NCBI GenBank assembly: GCA_002170005.2
Contig: NHGT02000026.1
Coordinates: 41,463-75,884, forward strand
Length of the DNA: 34,422 nt
Direction: 5' to 3'
Origin: a bacterium TMED144
GTDB lineage: Bacteria; Fidelibacterota; Marinisomatia; Marinisomatales; TCS55
Shown: positions 16,320-23,303 of the stretch, one piece after another
Position numbering within the stretch: the stretch's first letter is position 1
Layout: the number at the start of each line of letters is the position of its first letter
Translations under genes and position numbers: made by a program
The notes under the pieces: model-generated
What the model was told of the DNA's origin: nothing
The model's input: only the letters and a program-made list of their open reading frames with translations
Database searches by the model: none

Positions 16320-17013
16320 TCATAATTTTTTCTTCTAGTGATTTAGTTAATTGCTTTGCATTTAGAACATTGTCATTTTGATTAGAAATGTAATCATTAG
16401 GATCAATCGGCTCAAGAATATTTATTGTAATTTTACACGGTCTCATAAAAATTTTACCTTTTGGCCATGAATTTGATGATCCGTCGATATACATAGGAAC
16501 TATGGGCTTATTTAAGGCTAATGAAAATCTAGCAGCACCCTTCCTAAAGCTCTTCATTACATTTGGCTTTCCTCTCGATCCTTCTGGGAAAATAATTAGA
16601 TTTCTTTTGTCCAGTTCCATAAATGAATTACAGAGTGCGACTGTTTCATCAAAACTAATTGCATCGGTTCTATTTTCAGACTTCCTTGAAATTGGAATTA
16701 AGTTCATTATTAAGTTTGTCAAAACTCTTTTAATTGAACTATCAAACCAATAATCCACTGCGGCTAACATTCCGAAATGATTAAAACTTTTCCTTGCCGC
16801 ATGAGCTATCAAAGCAACATCCATATGACTATTGTGGTTGCTGCAAAAAATTGAGGGTTCATTTGGAATATTATTTCTTCCAAATACCTTAACAGGGGTG
16901 TATACAAAGAAAACAGCTTTACAATAATAATAGAAAATTATTTTCCAAATACGAAAAAAGAAGGATTGTTTTTCTGTTAAATAACTATATTGAGATTTAT
17001 CTAGGACTGACAT
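16291..17013 (-). CDS. PlsC-like acyltransferase, candidate DHAP/glycerol-3-phosphate acyltransferase of ether-lipid operon
   Basis: 240 residues. A hydrophobic N-terminal helix (about 22-40), motif I NHNSHMD (His60, Asp65), a motif II region at PISRKSENR (107-115), motif III FPEGSRG (142-148) and motif IV VPMYIDGSS. It is a membrane-associated acyl-CoA or acyl-ACP O-acyltransferase. It starts 11 bases after the HMG-CoA reductase stop and overlaps alkyl-DHAP synthase, so it most likely supplies acyl-DHAP to it, the role of GNPAT in eukaryotes. An sn-2 acyltransferase acting after the reductase is the alternative; the motifs cannot separate the two. Confidence 0.85.
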   Translation of the reverse strand: MSVLDKSQYSYLTEKQSFFFRIWKIIFYYYCKAVFFVYTPVKVFGRNNIPNEPSIFCSNHNSHMDVALIAHAARKSFNHFGMLAAVDYWFDSSIKRVLTNLIMNLIPISRKSENRTDAISFDETVALCNSFMELDKRNLIIFPEGSRGKPNVMKSFRKGAARFSLALNKPIVPMYIDGSSNSWPKGKIFMRPCKITINILEPIDPNDYISNQNDNVLNAKQLTKSLEEKIMNESKKHINE

Positions 17014-17024
17014 CGGAAAAACAT

Positions 17025-18176
17025 CTATCTACCATATTTCATATGAGCCTTGGTAAATGTATCCGAAGCTAAAGCTGATAAAAGCGATGTCTCGAGTGCA
17101 AGAGCAGAAGCACAAATAATTTCAGCTAGTTTTTTGGATGAATTCTCACCTTCATGGCATCCTAAAAGCTTAAGATTTTGCTGTTGAGCCAAAAGACGAG
17201 TACCACCTCCTACAGTGCCTACAGTCATACTAGGCATTGTTAATCTAAATTTAACACCTTCATTAACTGATTCTATTTGAAAGTGGCCAATTGAATTCTC
17301 AGCTACACAAGCAGTGTCTTGTCCAGTAGCTAAATAAATTGCTGTTAAGGCATTTGAAATATGTAAATGTGTACCTTGTGTACCAGCTAACCGAGAAGTT
17401 GTGGGTCCAAGCTCCTGATACTTTTCAAGCTCAGATATATCGACATTAAGTATTCTTTGGACAATAGAGCTTTTTATGGTTGTTTCAGCGATGACACTAT
17501 GCCCTCTGCCCATAATCATGTTTCTAGCTGAAGCTTTTTTATCACTATTGAAACCTGACTCTAAAAAGAAATCCGCTCCAGTTTTTTCTTTTATATAATC
17601 ACATGCAACTTTAGCTGCTAATGTCACCATATTTTGCCCAGCAGCATTACCTGTATCTAAAACAAAATCCAATATTACATAGTTTTGAATTGGGTATTGA
17701 TCAATTCTTAACAACTTTCCATAATTTGATGTAGAGTCTGAGACATTTTTTATATCTTGGTGGTGCTTGTTAACCCATTGTATAAAATCAGAAGATCTAT
17801 TCAAATCTTCAAAAATAAAAACTGGGGCTCTTGAGAGTTCTTGCTTTATGTGCTTAACTGTGACACCTCCACACCGTTGAGCTGCCATCATGCCTCTATT
17901 CATTGATAATGCAAGAGTCCCCTCGAGAGTACATATTGGTACATGAAATTCGCCTTGAGCATAATCACCATTTATATCTAATGGGCCTGCAATTGCCATT
18001 GGAATATTCATAAATCCGATATGATTTTCTATAATACCTTTTAAATCTTCCGGCTCATTTTGAAGATTTGAAGAATATTTAAAGTTGATTTTAGAATTTA
18101 ACCAATCTAAACGATCTTGCGTATCCTTGCTATCATACCCGCTAGGAATTTTTGTCTGTTGTTGCTTCTCAGGCAT
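17025..18176 (-). CDS. hmgA: Hydroxymethylglutaryl-CoA reductase
   Basis: 383 residues, catalytic domain only with no membrane anchor. ENHIGFMNIPMAIAGPL at 50-66, catalytic Glu85 (TLEGTLALSMNRG), Lys213/214 (SDKKASARNMI), Asp287 (ATGQDTACVAEN), GTVGGGTRLLAQQQ at 320-332 and C-terminal His378 (AHMKYG). The overall pattern is closer to class I. The usual DAMGxN dinucleotide motif reads NAAGQN here (177-182), so the Asp and Met are changed. Family knowledge: makes mevalonate for isoprenoids. It heads a four-gene operon with acyltransferase, alkyl-DHAP synthase and SDR, linking isoprenoid and ether-lipid supply at the level of transcription. Confidence 0.9.
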   Translation of the reverse strand: MPEKQQQTKIPSGYDSKDTQDRLDWLNSKINFKYSSNLQNEPEDLKGIIENHIGFMNIPMAIAGPLDINGDYAQGEFHVPICTLEGTLALSMNRGMMAAQRCGGVTVKHIKQELSRAPVFIFEDLNRSSDFIQWVNKHHQDIKNVSDSTSNYGKLLRIDQYPIQNYVILDFVLDTGNAAGQNMVTLAAKVACDYIKEKTGADFFLESGFNSDKKASARNMIMGRGHSVIAETTIKSSIVQRILNVDISELEKYQELGPTTSRLAGTQGTHLHISNALTAIYLATGQDTACVAENSIGHFQIESVNEGVKFRLTMPSMTVGTVGGGTRLLAQQQNLKLLGCHEGENSSKKLAEIICASALALETSLLSALASDTFTKAHMKYGR

Positions 18177-18252
18177 TTATTTCTATTCTTTCTAAAGTAT
18201 TAAAATAATATAAGATGAATTTAACAGATAAAAGTTAAAGGTTCCATTGGAA

Positions 18253-19227
18253 CTATTTTAAGTGATTCATTCTGTAAAGATTTTTTACCCAGTCTGAATC
18301 TTCTTTTGACAAAGCATCCCCGAGAGTTTTTGCAACCCCAACTTGCTTTGTGTTTCTTTGCCCAAGCAAAACACAACCCGTTGGTGAATCTTCTAATAGA
18401 GGTCCAATTAGTCCATGCAATACAGGATTTGGATGATAAGAAAATTTTCTTACTAACTCTTTTTTATTTTCTAGCATACAGTTAAGAATTTTTTGATCAA
18501 AAAAATCTTTAATTTTTAGTCTATGGTCACCTTTTTGAAACGTTGGAGGAGTTAAGTATTTACCTGTTAAAAGGCCGTGTTTTATTGGTGAAAAAAAGCA
18601 AACTCCTAAATTATTTAACGATATATATTGCTTAAGACCGCTAGATTTATAATCGCTATCCATTACATTGCGATAAGGTTGCACAACATCAAAATTGTAT
18701 TTGTCTATGTATTTCATTATCTTTATACAATCCCAGTCTGAAATCCCTAAAAATCGAATTTTTCCATTTTTTTGATAACCATCAATTATTTTAATTGCAT
18801 CAAAAAAATGTTTTTCCTCTTTGAAATTGCAATGATGCAAATATAACAAATCAATATAATCTGTATTTAAGTTTTTAAACGATCTATCAATATTTTTTTT
18901 TATGAGTTTAGGATGATAGAAATGTTCATATTCACCCATATCCCAACCAACCTTGGTTGCTAAAAAAATACTTGATCTTGATATATCTTTCCAAACCTCA
19001 CCAATAATTTTTTCAGATATACCATCTCCATACACATCAGCAGTATCCCAGTGATTTATACCTGCATCAAAAGCTTTTCTCAGAACATTAATGCTATCGT
19101 CTTTGCTCTGATTTGCCCATCCAACCGGAATATTTTTTCCTACAGTTCCTGGGCCCCCAAAAGCCCAAGTGCCTAGGCTAATAGTCGAAACTGTTTCATC
19201 TGTCTTACCTAATTTGATATATTTCAT
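18253..19227 (-). CDS. Aldo/keto reductase
   Basis: 324 residues. TIM-barrel AKR with the full catalytic tetrad: Asp61 and Tyr66 (WDTADVYGDG), Lys92 (ATKVGW) and His131/132 (YLHHC), then the NADPH-side strand GISDW and FSPIKHGLLTGKY. It matches the YajO/YghZ-like, plant-auxin-repressed group. Substrate unknown. A palindromic TATAAT lies seven bases from its ATG, so the transcript is probably leaderless. A short perfect inverted repeat (GTTCC/GGAAC, 18241-18253) overlaps its stop and precedes T-rich DNA on the minus strand, and may be a weak terminator before the HMG-CoA reductase operon. Confidence 0.88.
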   Translation of the reverse strand: MKYIKLGKTDETVSTISLGTWAFGGPGTVGKNIPVGWANQSKDDSINVLRKAFDAGINHWDTADVYGDGISEKIIGEVWKDISRSSIFLATKVGWDMGEYEHFYHPKLIKKNIDRSFKNLNTDYIDLLYLHHCNFKEEKHFFDAIKIIDGYQKNGKIRFLGISDWDCIKIMKYIDKYNFDVVQPYRNVMDSDYKSSGLKQYISLNNLGVCFFSPIKHGLLTGKYLTPPTFQKGDHRLKIKDFFDQKILNCMLENKKELVRKFSYHPNPVLHGLIGPLLEDSPTGCVLLGQRNTKQVGVAKTLGDALSKEDSDWVKNLYRMNHLK

Positions 19228-19257
19228 TAGAAAAATTATAATTTAAAAACTTAAATG
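19214..19257. promoter_or_regulatory. Compact divergent promoter with a shared palindromic -10 box
   Basis: Only 27 bases separate the divergent start codons. In the middle sits a perfect 12-base palindrome (AAATTATAATTT, 19233-19244), which offers TATAAT on both strands. For the plus gene, TTGATA (19214-19219, inside the reductase's first codons) plus a 17-base spacer plus TATAAT (19237-19242) is a near-consensus promoter, 12 bases before the ATG. For the minus gene TATAAT (19235-19240) ends seven bases before the ATG, with no good -35. Confidence 0.6.
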
Positions 19258-19587
19258 CAAAGTAGACTTAAAATAATTGATATAGGGCACAGTGGATACA
19301 GTTTAGATAGAGCAATTTCTGAGCTTGAATACAATGTCAATCTATGCTTAGAAAATGGTAATTTTAGAGCTATTAAGATTATCCATGGCCATGGAACTGG
19401 TGCTTTAAGAAAAGAGGTCCGAGAGTGGTGCAATTACAATGAAGGAAGATTTCAATCCATTGTATATGGAGAAGACTATGATCTTTTTGACAAAAATTCA
19501 GTTGAAATGAGAGCAGACTGTGGTTCTCCCTATGATAATGATTTAGGGATGAAAAATAGCGCAGTAACATATATTTGGCTACGTTAA
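19255..19587 (+). CDS. Smr-domain protein
   Basis: 110 residues, essentially one Smr domain: an N-terminal LKIIDIGHSGYSLDRAISELE stretch in place of the usual DLHG start, an amphipathic helix, then the core KIIHGHGTGALRKEVREW at about 42-59. Family knowledge: stand-alone or MutS2-fused Smr domains bind or nick DNA or RNA and act in ribosome rescue or recombination control. The DLHG motif is altered (DIGHSG) and the C-terminal part (DNDLGMKNSAVTYIWL) is compatible with the last Smr strand. No Shine-Dalgarno precedes the ATG, consistent with leaderless initiation from the promoter 12 bases upstream. Confidence 0.8.
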   Translation: MQSRLKIIDIGHSGYSLDRAISELEYNVNLCLENGNFRAIKIIHGHGTGALRKEVREWCNYNEGRFQSIVYGEDYDLFDKNSVEMRADCGSPYDNDLGMKNSAVTYIWLR

Positions 19588-19625
19588 TTTGAAATTTTAA
19601 ATCTTTAATTTAAATTATAATTCAA

Positions 19626-20534
19626 ATGAATAATAAATACGATATACTATTCAAACATCAAGTACCTAACTCAATGGATGGAATAATTATTTTTGGAAAG
19701 GATGATAATTATTTAAAGCCTCAGCAATATAATAAAATAACAGATTTAGAAAATGAAATTTGGGCTGAATTATATAATAACGTTTCAGAACTACAGAAAA
19801 AATATGCATCTAAAGAATTTTTAGATGGATTGAAAAAACTTTCTATACCAAAAGATAATTTTCCAGATTTTAAATTAATATCAAAGGAGCTTTTTAATGC
19901 ATCCAAATGGGAACTTATTTCAGTAGCTGGTTTTTTAACAGAAGAGCTTTTCTTCGACCTGAATTCGCAGAGAAAATTCCCAGTAACGGATATCATAAGA
20001 AAATCCCCACGATTTGACGAAAAATACTATGGAGAAGATATTGTTAATGATGAAGGTTATACACCTGAGCCAGATATTTTTCATGATGTACAGGGTCATA
20101 TTCCTTTACTAGCAAACACAGAATATTCTAACTTTTTACATAAAGTTGGTATTCTTGGTGACAAAATCATAAAAAATGAGCTTGGCTTATCAAAAGATTT
20201 GATAGATCACAATCTAAAGCGCTTACAAAATTTTGCATGGTGGACATATGAATTTGGACTTTTAAAAAAACAAAATTTAAATTCAGTTAATGACATTGAC
20301 TATGAAATCTACGGATCTGGAATTTTATCATCGCAATCAGAAATATTAAATATTGTTAATTGTGCTAAAGATAAATCTTACCAATCAGTTTTCCTGCCCT
20401 ATGATATAGATGAAATTGTATTGACAAGTTTTAACTACTCTAACATTCAAGATAGATATTATGTCATTGATTCAATGAGTTCACTGTATCAATCGTTTGA
20501 TGACAACCAGAACTTGTTTTTTTACCAAGGTTAG
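19626..20534 (+). CDS. phhA: Aromatic amino acid hydroxylase, probably phenylalanine 4-monooxygenase
   Basis: 302 residues. Catalytic-domain-only biopterin-dependent hydroxylase. The facial triad is clear: His153 and His158 in PEPDIFHDVQGHIP and Glu209 in WWTYEFGLL, followed by YGSGILSS, the pterin/substrate-side loop. No ACT regulatory domain, as in bacterial PheH. Catalyses Phe + O2 + tetrahydropterin to Tyr. No pterin carbinolamine dehydratase is nearby. The gene is followed immediately by the TPR lipoprotein whose ATC start lies three bases after its stop. Confidence 0.92.
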   Translation: MNNKYDILFKHQVPNSMDGIIIFGKDDNYLKPQQYNKITDLENEIWAELYNNVSELQKKYASKEFLDGLKKLSIPKDNFPDFKLISKELFNASKWELISVAGFLTEELFFDLNSQRKFPVTDIIRKSPRFDEKYYGEDIVNDEGYTPEPDIFHDVQGHIPLLANTEYSNFLHKVGILGDKIIKNELGLSKDLIDHNLKRLQNFAWWTYEFGLLKKQNLNSVNDIDYEIYGSGILSSQSEILNIVNCAKDKSYQSVFLPYDIDEIVLTSFNYSNIQDRYYVIDSMSSLYQSFDDNQNLFFYQG

Positions 20535-20537
20535 AAT

Positions 20538-21089
20538 ATCAAAAAATTTATTCTTAAAATTTTTTTTATAAGCGCTGTTAGCTATTTTTACAACTGCTCA
20601 AATAATTCATTGTCTAATTATAATAATGATGATCTTATTTTTAAATCTGATTCATTATTGAAAGCACATTCAAACGATGAACAAGTAAAAAAACTTATTC
20701 TAGCTGCTAAAGTTAAAGAGTTAAAAAAAAATTTAAATTCAAATCTGTATATTGAAATTTTGAAAATAGATCCCAAAAATCCTATTGCATTGTATGTATT
20801 TCATATGCAAGCGGGAAAATTGCATCATCAGAAAAGCTACAAAAATGGCCAATGGGATGCCATACAATCATTTCATAAAGCTGCAGCACAAATAGATACC
20901 CTTGGAGAGCCGTATTTTTGGATAGGTAAATCCTATGAAAAAAAAGATGAAATGGATTTCGATTCGGCTTTAGAATCTTATGATAAAGCATTAGACTTAT
21001 TTTTAGCTGATTCTACTAGAAAAATGGTAGAAACTGCATTAAAAGAGCTAACTAAGAAAAAAACAATCTATAAAAATTTCTGGAAATGA
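20538..21089 (+). CDS. Small TPR-containing lipoprotein; non-canonical ATC start
   Basis: 183 residues if begun at the ATC at 20538. The frame opens directly after an in-frame TAG (20532-20534) and encodes a convincing lipoprotein signal after the initiator (KKFILKIFFISAVSYFYNC, Cys20). No ATG, GTG or TTG is available before a TTG at 20610, which lies past the cysteine and would destroy export. AAGG at 20527-20530 sits seven bases before the ATC, ideal spacing. The mature protein has low-complexity Asn/Ser, then TPR-like helical pairs, the clearest at about 125-155 (PYFWIGKSYEKKDEMDFDSALESYDKALDLF is the core, Tyr/Ala/Leu spaced as in TPRs). It precedes the motor operon and may belong with it, but the 150-base gap with a promoter argues for separate control. 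Confidence 0.65.
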   Translation: MKKFILKIFFISAVSYFYNCSNNSLSNYNNDDLIFKSDSLLKAHSNDEQVKKLILAAKVKELKKNLNSNLYIEILKIDPKNPIALYVFHMQAGKLHHQKSYKNGQWDAIQSFHKAAAQIDTLGEPYFWIGKSYEKKDEMDFDSALESYDKALDLFLADSTRKMVETALKELTKKKTIYKNFWK

Positions 21090-21148
21090 TTGTGGCATGA
21101 TTTTTGTTTAAAAAAATGCAGTAAATAGTTAAAAATGTTTTATCATTT

Positions 21149-21180
21149 TTGACTTGGTTTAGTTAACAATATATTGTTAA
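21149..21180 (+). promoter_or_regulatory. Predicted promoter and 18-bp palindromic operator of the motor operon
   Basis: TTGACT (21149-21154), 17-base spacer, TATTGT (21172-21177). The spacer and -10 box coincide with a perfect 18-base palindrome (TTAACAATATATTGTTAA, 21163-21180), the size and position of a repressor operator. Transcription would start near 21184, giving a leader of about 55 nt ending in GAGG nine bases before the ATG. Confidence 0.5.
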
Positions 21181-21237
21181 ACTTAGCTACTAAAGATAAA
21201 TTTCTTTTAAATGCCACTAAATCCGAGGTAAAGATAA

Positions 21238-22467
21238 ATGGCAAAAAAAATAAGAATGTATTTCTCGTTCTCTAGAGCGACGTACATATTCTTTGCGTCT
21301 GCATTGTTTGCGCAAGAACCACAAACCATAAGCGGTACTTTAACAGATACCAATAACGAGCCAGTAGTTCAAAGCACAATTCTACTTTTGAAGCCTGATG
21401 GCACTGAGCACAAACGAACCGAAACCTCTAAAAAAAGACTTGGCAGAGGGGGTGGTAAATTTGAATTTAAAGATGTTGAGCCAGGCAATTATACTTTACA
21501 ATCTGATGGTGGTGAATTAGGCAGCCTCAATTTTGAACTGGAAGTAATAGATGCTGAAATTAAACTTGGTGATATCAAACTTTCTTTATCGGATGCCTCA
21601 TCGGAAAACACCAATTCTCAAAATCAAGAAATGCTACCTGAAATGGTTAGTACTAGTGACCCAACTGAATCAAATAATCAAGAAAATAGCGAACAAACCA
21701 ATGGCATCAATGAAAACAATATCACAAATGCTTTCACTCCAGATCCCAACAAAGACTACATATTAAATGAACTAAGCTTTGAGATAAAGAAAATGACAGC
21801 TGAAGTTAAATATTTAAACGAAGAATTAGAGGACCTCAAAGCTCTGAGCAAAATGTGGGTCAATCCATTGGCTATATATTCGAAAGAAATTATCATGAAA
21901 AATGGGTCGACAGTTTTTGGAAAAATTGTGTACCAAGACGAAGAACAGCTAAAGGTAGAATCTCTTGTCGGTTATCTTATTATTAATAGAAGCGATGTTG
22001 TAAGAATTGTTGATAACGTTGTAACTGAAGAACAGGCAGAATATGTCCCGGAGCAAGTTAGAGATAGCTATACTCCACCTCCTATGCCAAAACTTGCTCA
22101 ACCACAGTACACCTCTGCAGAAAGAAGCAACGATAAAAAATACTCTGCAAATTGTGTTCTTTTAGGAAATATAACAGAAAAAAAAGATGCACAAGGAAAC
22201 ATAGTTTTCAATGGTGAGATAAAAAATATTGGAGGAAGAAGATCGGACTTTGTTAAAGTAGATTTTGTTTTTAGAAAAAATTGGAGTGGAGAAACAAAGA
22301 CGCTGACAACATTTGTTAGAGGAGGTTATCATACTTTTGATTCAGGCATAACAACTGATGCTACATTATTACCTGGCGCTACTGGTGCATTCGAATTGTA
22401 TGTGCCCAATGATTTTGGATCATTCATTGGTTACTCATATGTAATTGATTGGGAAGAATATGAATAA
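21238..22467 (+). CDS. Exported beta-sandwich / coiled-coil protein, first gene of motor operon
   Basis: 409 residues, family not recognised by name. Signal peptide to about residue 26 (FASALFAQ). Then a carboxypeptidase-regulatory-like domain at 29-115 (ISGTLTDTNNEPVVQSTILLL), an Asn/Gln/Ser/Glu-rich linker at 118-168, and a short coiled coil at about 172-203. A small beta-barrel-like repeat follows at 218-258 (IIMKNGSTVFGKIVY...YLIINRSDVVRI), a pattern common in periplasmic proteins of this group. Last comes a C-terminal FxLYD-like sandwich at about 300-405 (GNITEKKDAQGNIVFNGEIKNIG). It is likely periplasmic or surface-attached. It overlaps the next gene by eight bases and shares one transcription unit with motA-motB-fliF-fliG, so it is a candidate structural partner of that motor. 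Confidence 0.75.
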   Translation: MAKKIRMYFSFSRATYIFFASALFAQEPQTISGTLTDTNNEPVVQSTILLLKPDGTEHKRTETSKKRLGRGGGKFEFKDVEPGNYTLQSDGGELGSLNFELEVIDAEIKLGDIKLSLSDASSENTNSQNQEMLPEMVSTSDPTESNNQENSEQTNGINENNITNAFTPDPNKDYILNELSFEIKKMTAEVKYLNEELEDLKALSKMWVNPLAIYSKEIIMKNGSTVFGKIVYQDEEQLKVESLVGYLIINRSDVVRIVDNVVTEEQAEYVPEQVRDSYTPPPMPKLAQPQYTSAERSNDKKYSANCVLLGNITEKKDAQGNIVFNGEIKNIGGRRSDFVKVDFVFRKNWSGETKTLTTFVRGGYHTFDSGITTDATLLPGATGAFELYVPNDFGSFIGYSYVIDWEEYE

Positions 22468-23302
22468 AAAATTAATTAAGTTTTTTTCACACATTTCATT
22501 TATCGCGGCGGTTGCAAACAGCAGTAGTTATGCACAGGAAACTCCGCTCTCTGAAATCTTTTTTCTAGATTTAGGTATTGTAATTGAGCCTTCCAAAGGA
22601 GATGAATCGTATACTAGAAAAATAGACAAACCCTCTGAGGAGGTAAGCTTTAAAATAAAGAAAGTTGAAAGCGGAAGTGTAATGATGGCCTCATCTAAGG
22701 AATTATTATCAACTTTAGATAGAGTCAATGAGAGATTAAATAATTTAGAAAAATCTTTTCAAACTGAAATGCGGGCTCTCCATGACAAAAATGCTGAACT
22801 TGCAACTGCTTTAGATAATATTAATAATTTTAACTTTTACGAGGATGAACCAGGCCTTGTAGAAAAAAATATTTTACTACCTAACAAACAAAAAAACACT
22901 AATAAAATAGTTGAGAAAGTTAAAATGCCAATTTTCAATAAAGCAGTTTATATGACTGGAGTCTTTGCTTATCAAAGAGAGGACTATGAGGATGCACTTG
23001 AATATTTTTCAAGATTGAACACTTCAATTGCTAGCAACGAAGACAAAGAAAATATTTTTTACTGGATGGCAGACTCTTATCAGCGATTAGGTCAATATGA
23101 TGATGCACTTAACCTCCTAGAGAAAATCATGGAATTTGGCGATTTAAGAATCGATGATGCTCTTATTAAAAAAGGATTGCTTCATAGAAAATTAGGCGAT
23201 GAAGATTTAGCGCTAGCAGCATTCAATGACGTAGTTTTGGGACATCCTAACAGTGAATATTTACGACTTGCTCAAATGGAATTAAAAAAAATAGATAAGT
23301 AA
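22460..23302 (+). CDS. Periplasmic coiled-coil / TPR protein (CpoB/YbgF-like layout)
   Basis: 280 residues starting at the ATG at 22460, which overlaps the upstream stop (ATGAATAA); the TTG at 22445 would put extra residues before the signal peptide. Signal peptide to about 26 (SSSYAQ), a coiled coil at about 78-122 (LLSTLDRVNERLNNLEKSF), a linker, then three TPR-like units at about 160-275 (FAYQREDYEDALEYFSRL, MADSYQRLGQYDDALNLLEKI, LLHRKLGDEDLALAAFNDV). The order signal, coiled coil, TPR resembles CpoB (YbgF), the TolA-linked periplasmic protein that couples the MotAB-related TolQR motor to wall synthesis. That likeness is architectural only. Confidence 0.8.
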   Translation: MNKKLIKFFSHISFIAAVANSSSYAQETPLSEIFFLDLGIVIEPSKGDESYTRKIDKPSEEVSFKIKKVESGSVMMASSKELLSTLDRVNERLNNLEKSFQTEMRALHDKNAELATALDNINNFNFYEDEPGLVEKNILLPNKQKNTNKIVEKVKMPIFNKAVYMTGVFAYQREDYEDALEYFSRLNTSIASNEDKENIFYWMADSYQRLGQYDDALNLLEKIMEFGDLRIDDALIKKGLLHRKLGDEDLALAAFNDVVLGHPNSEYLRLAQMELKKIDK

Positions 23303-23303
23303 T

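Noticed and set aside
19600..19625. TATAAT just before the phenylalanine hydroxylase ATG as a leaderless promoter
   Set aside because: It ends four bases before the ATG, too close for the start of transcription to precede the codon, and AT-rich DNA gives such matches often.
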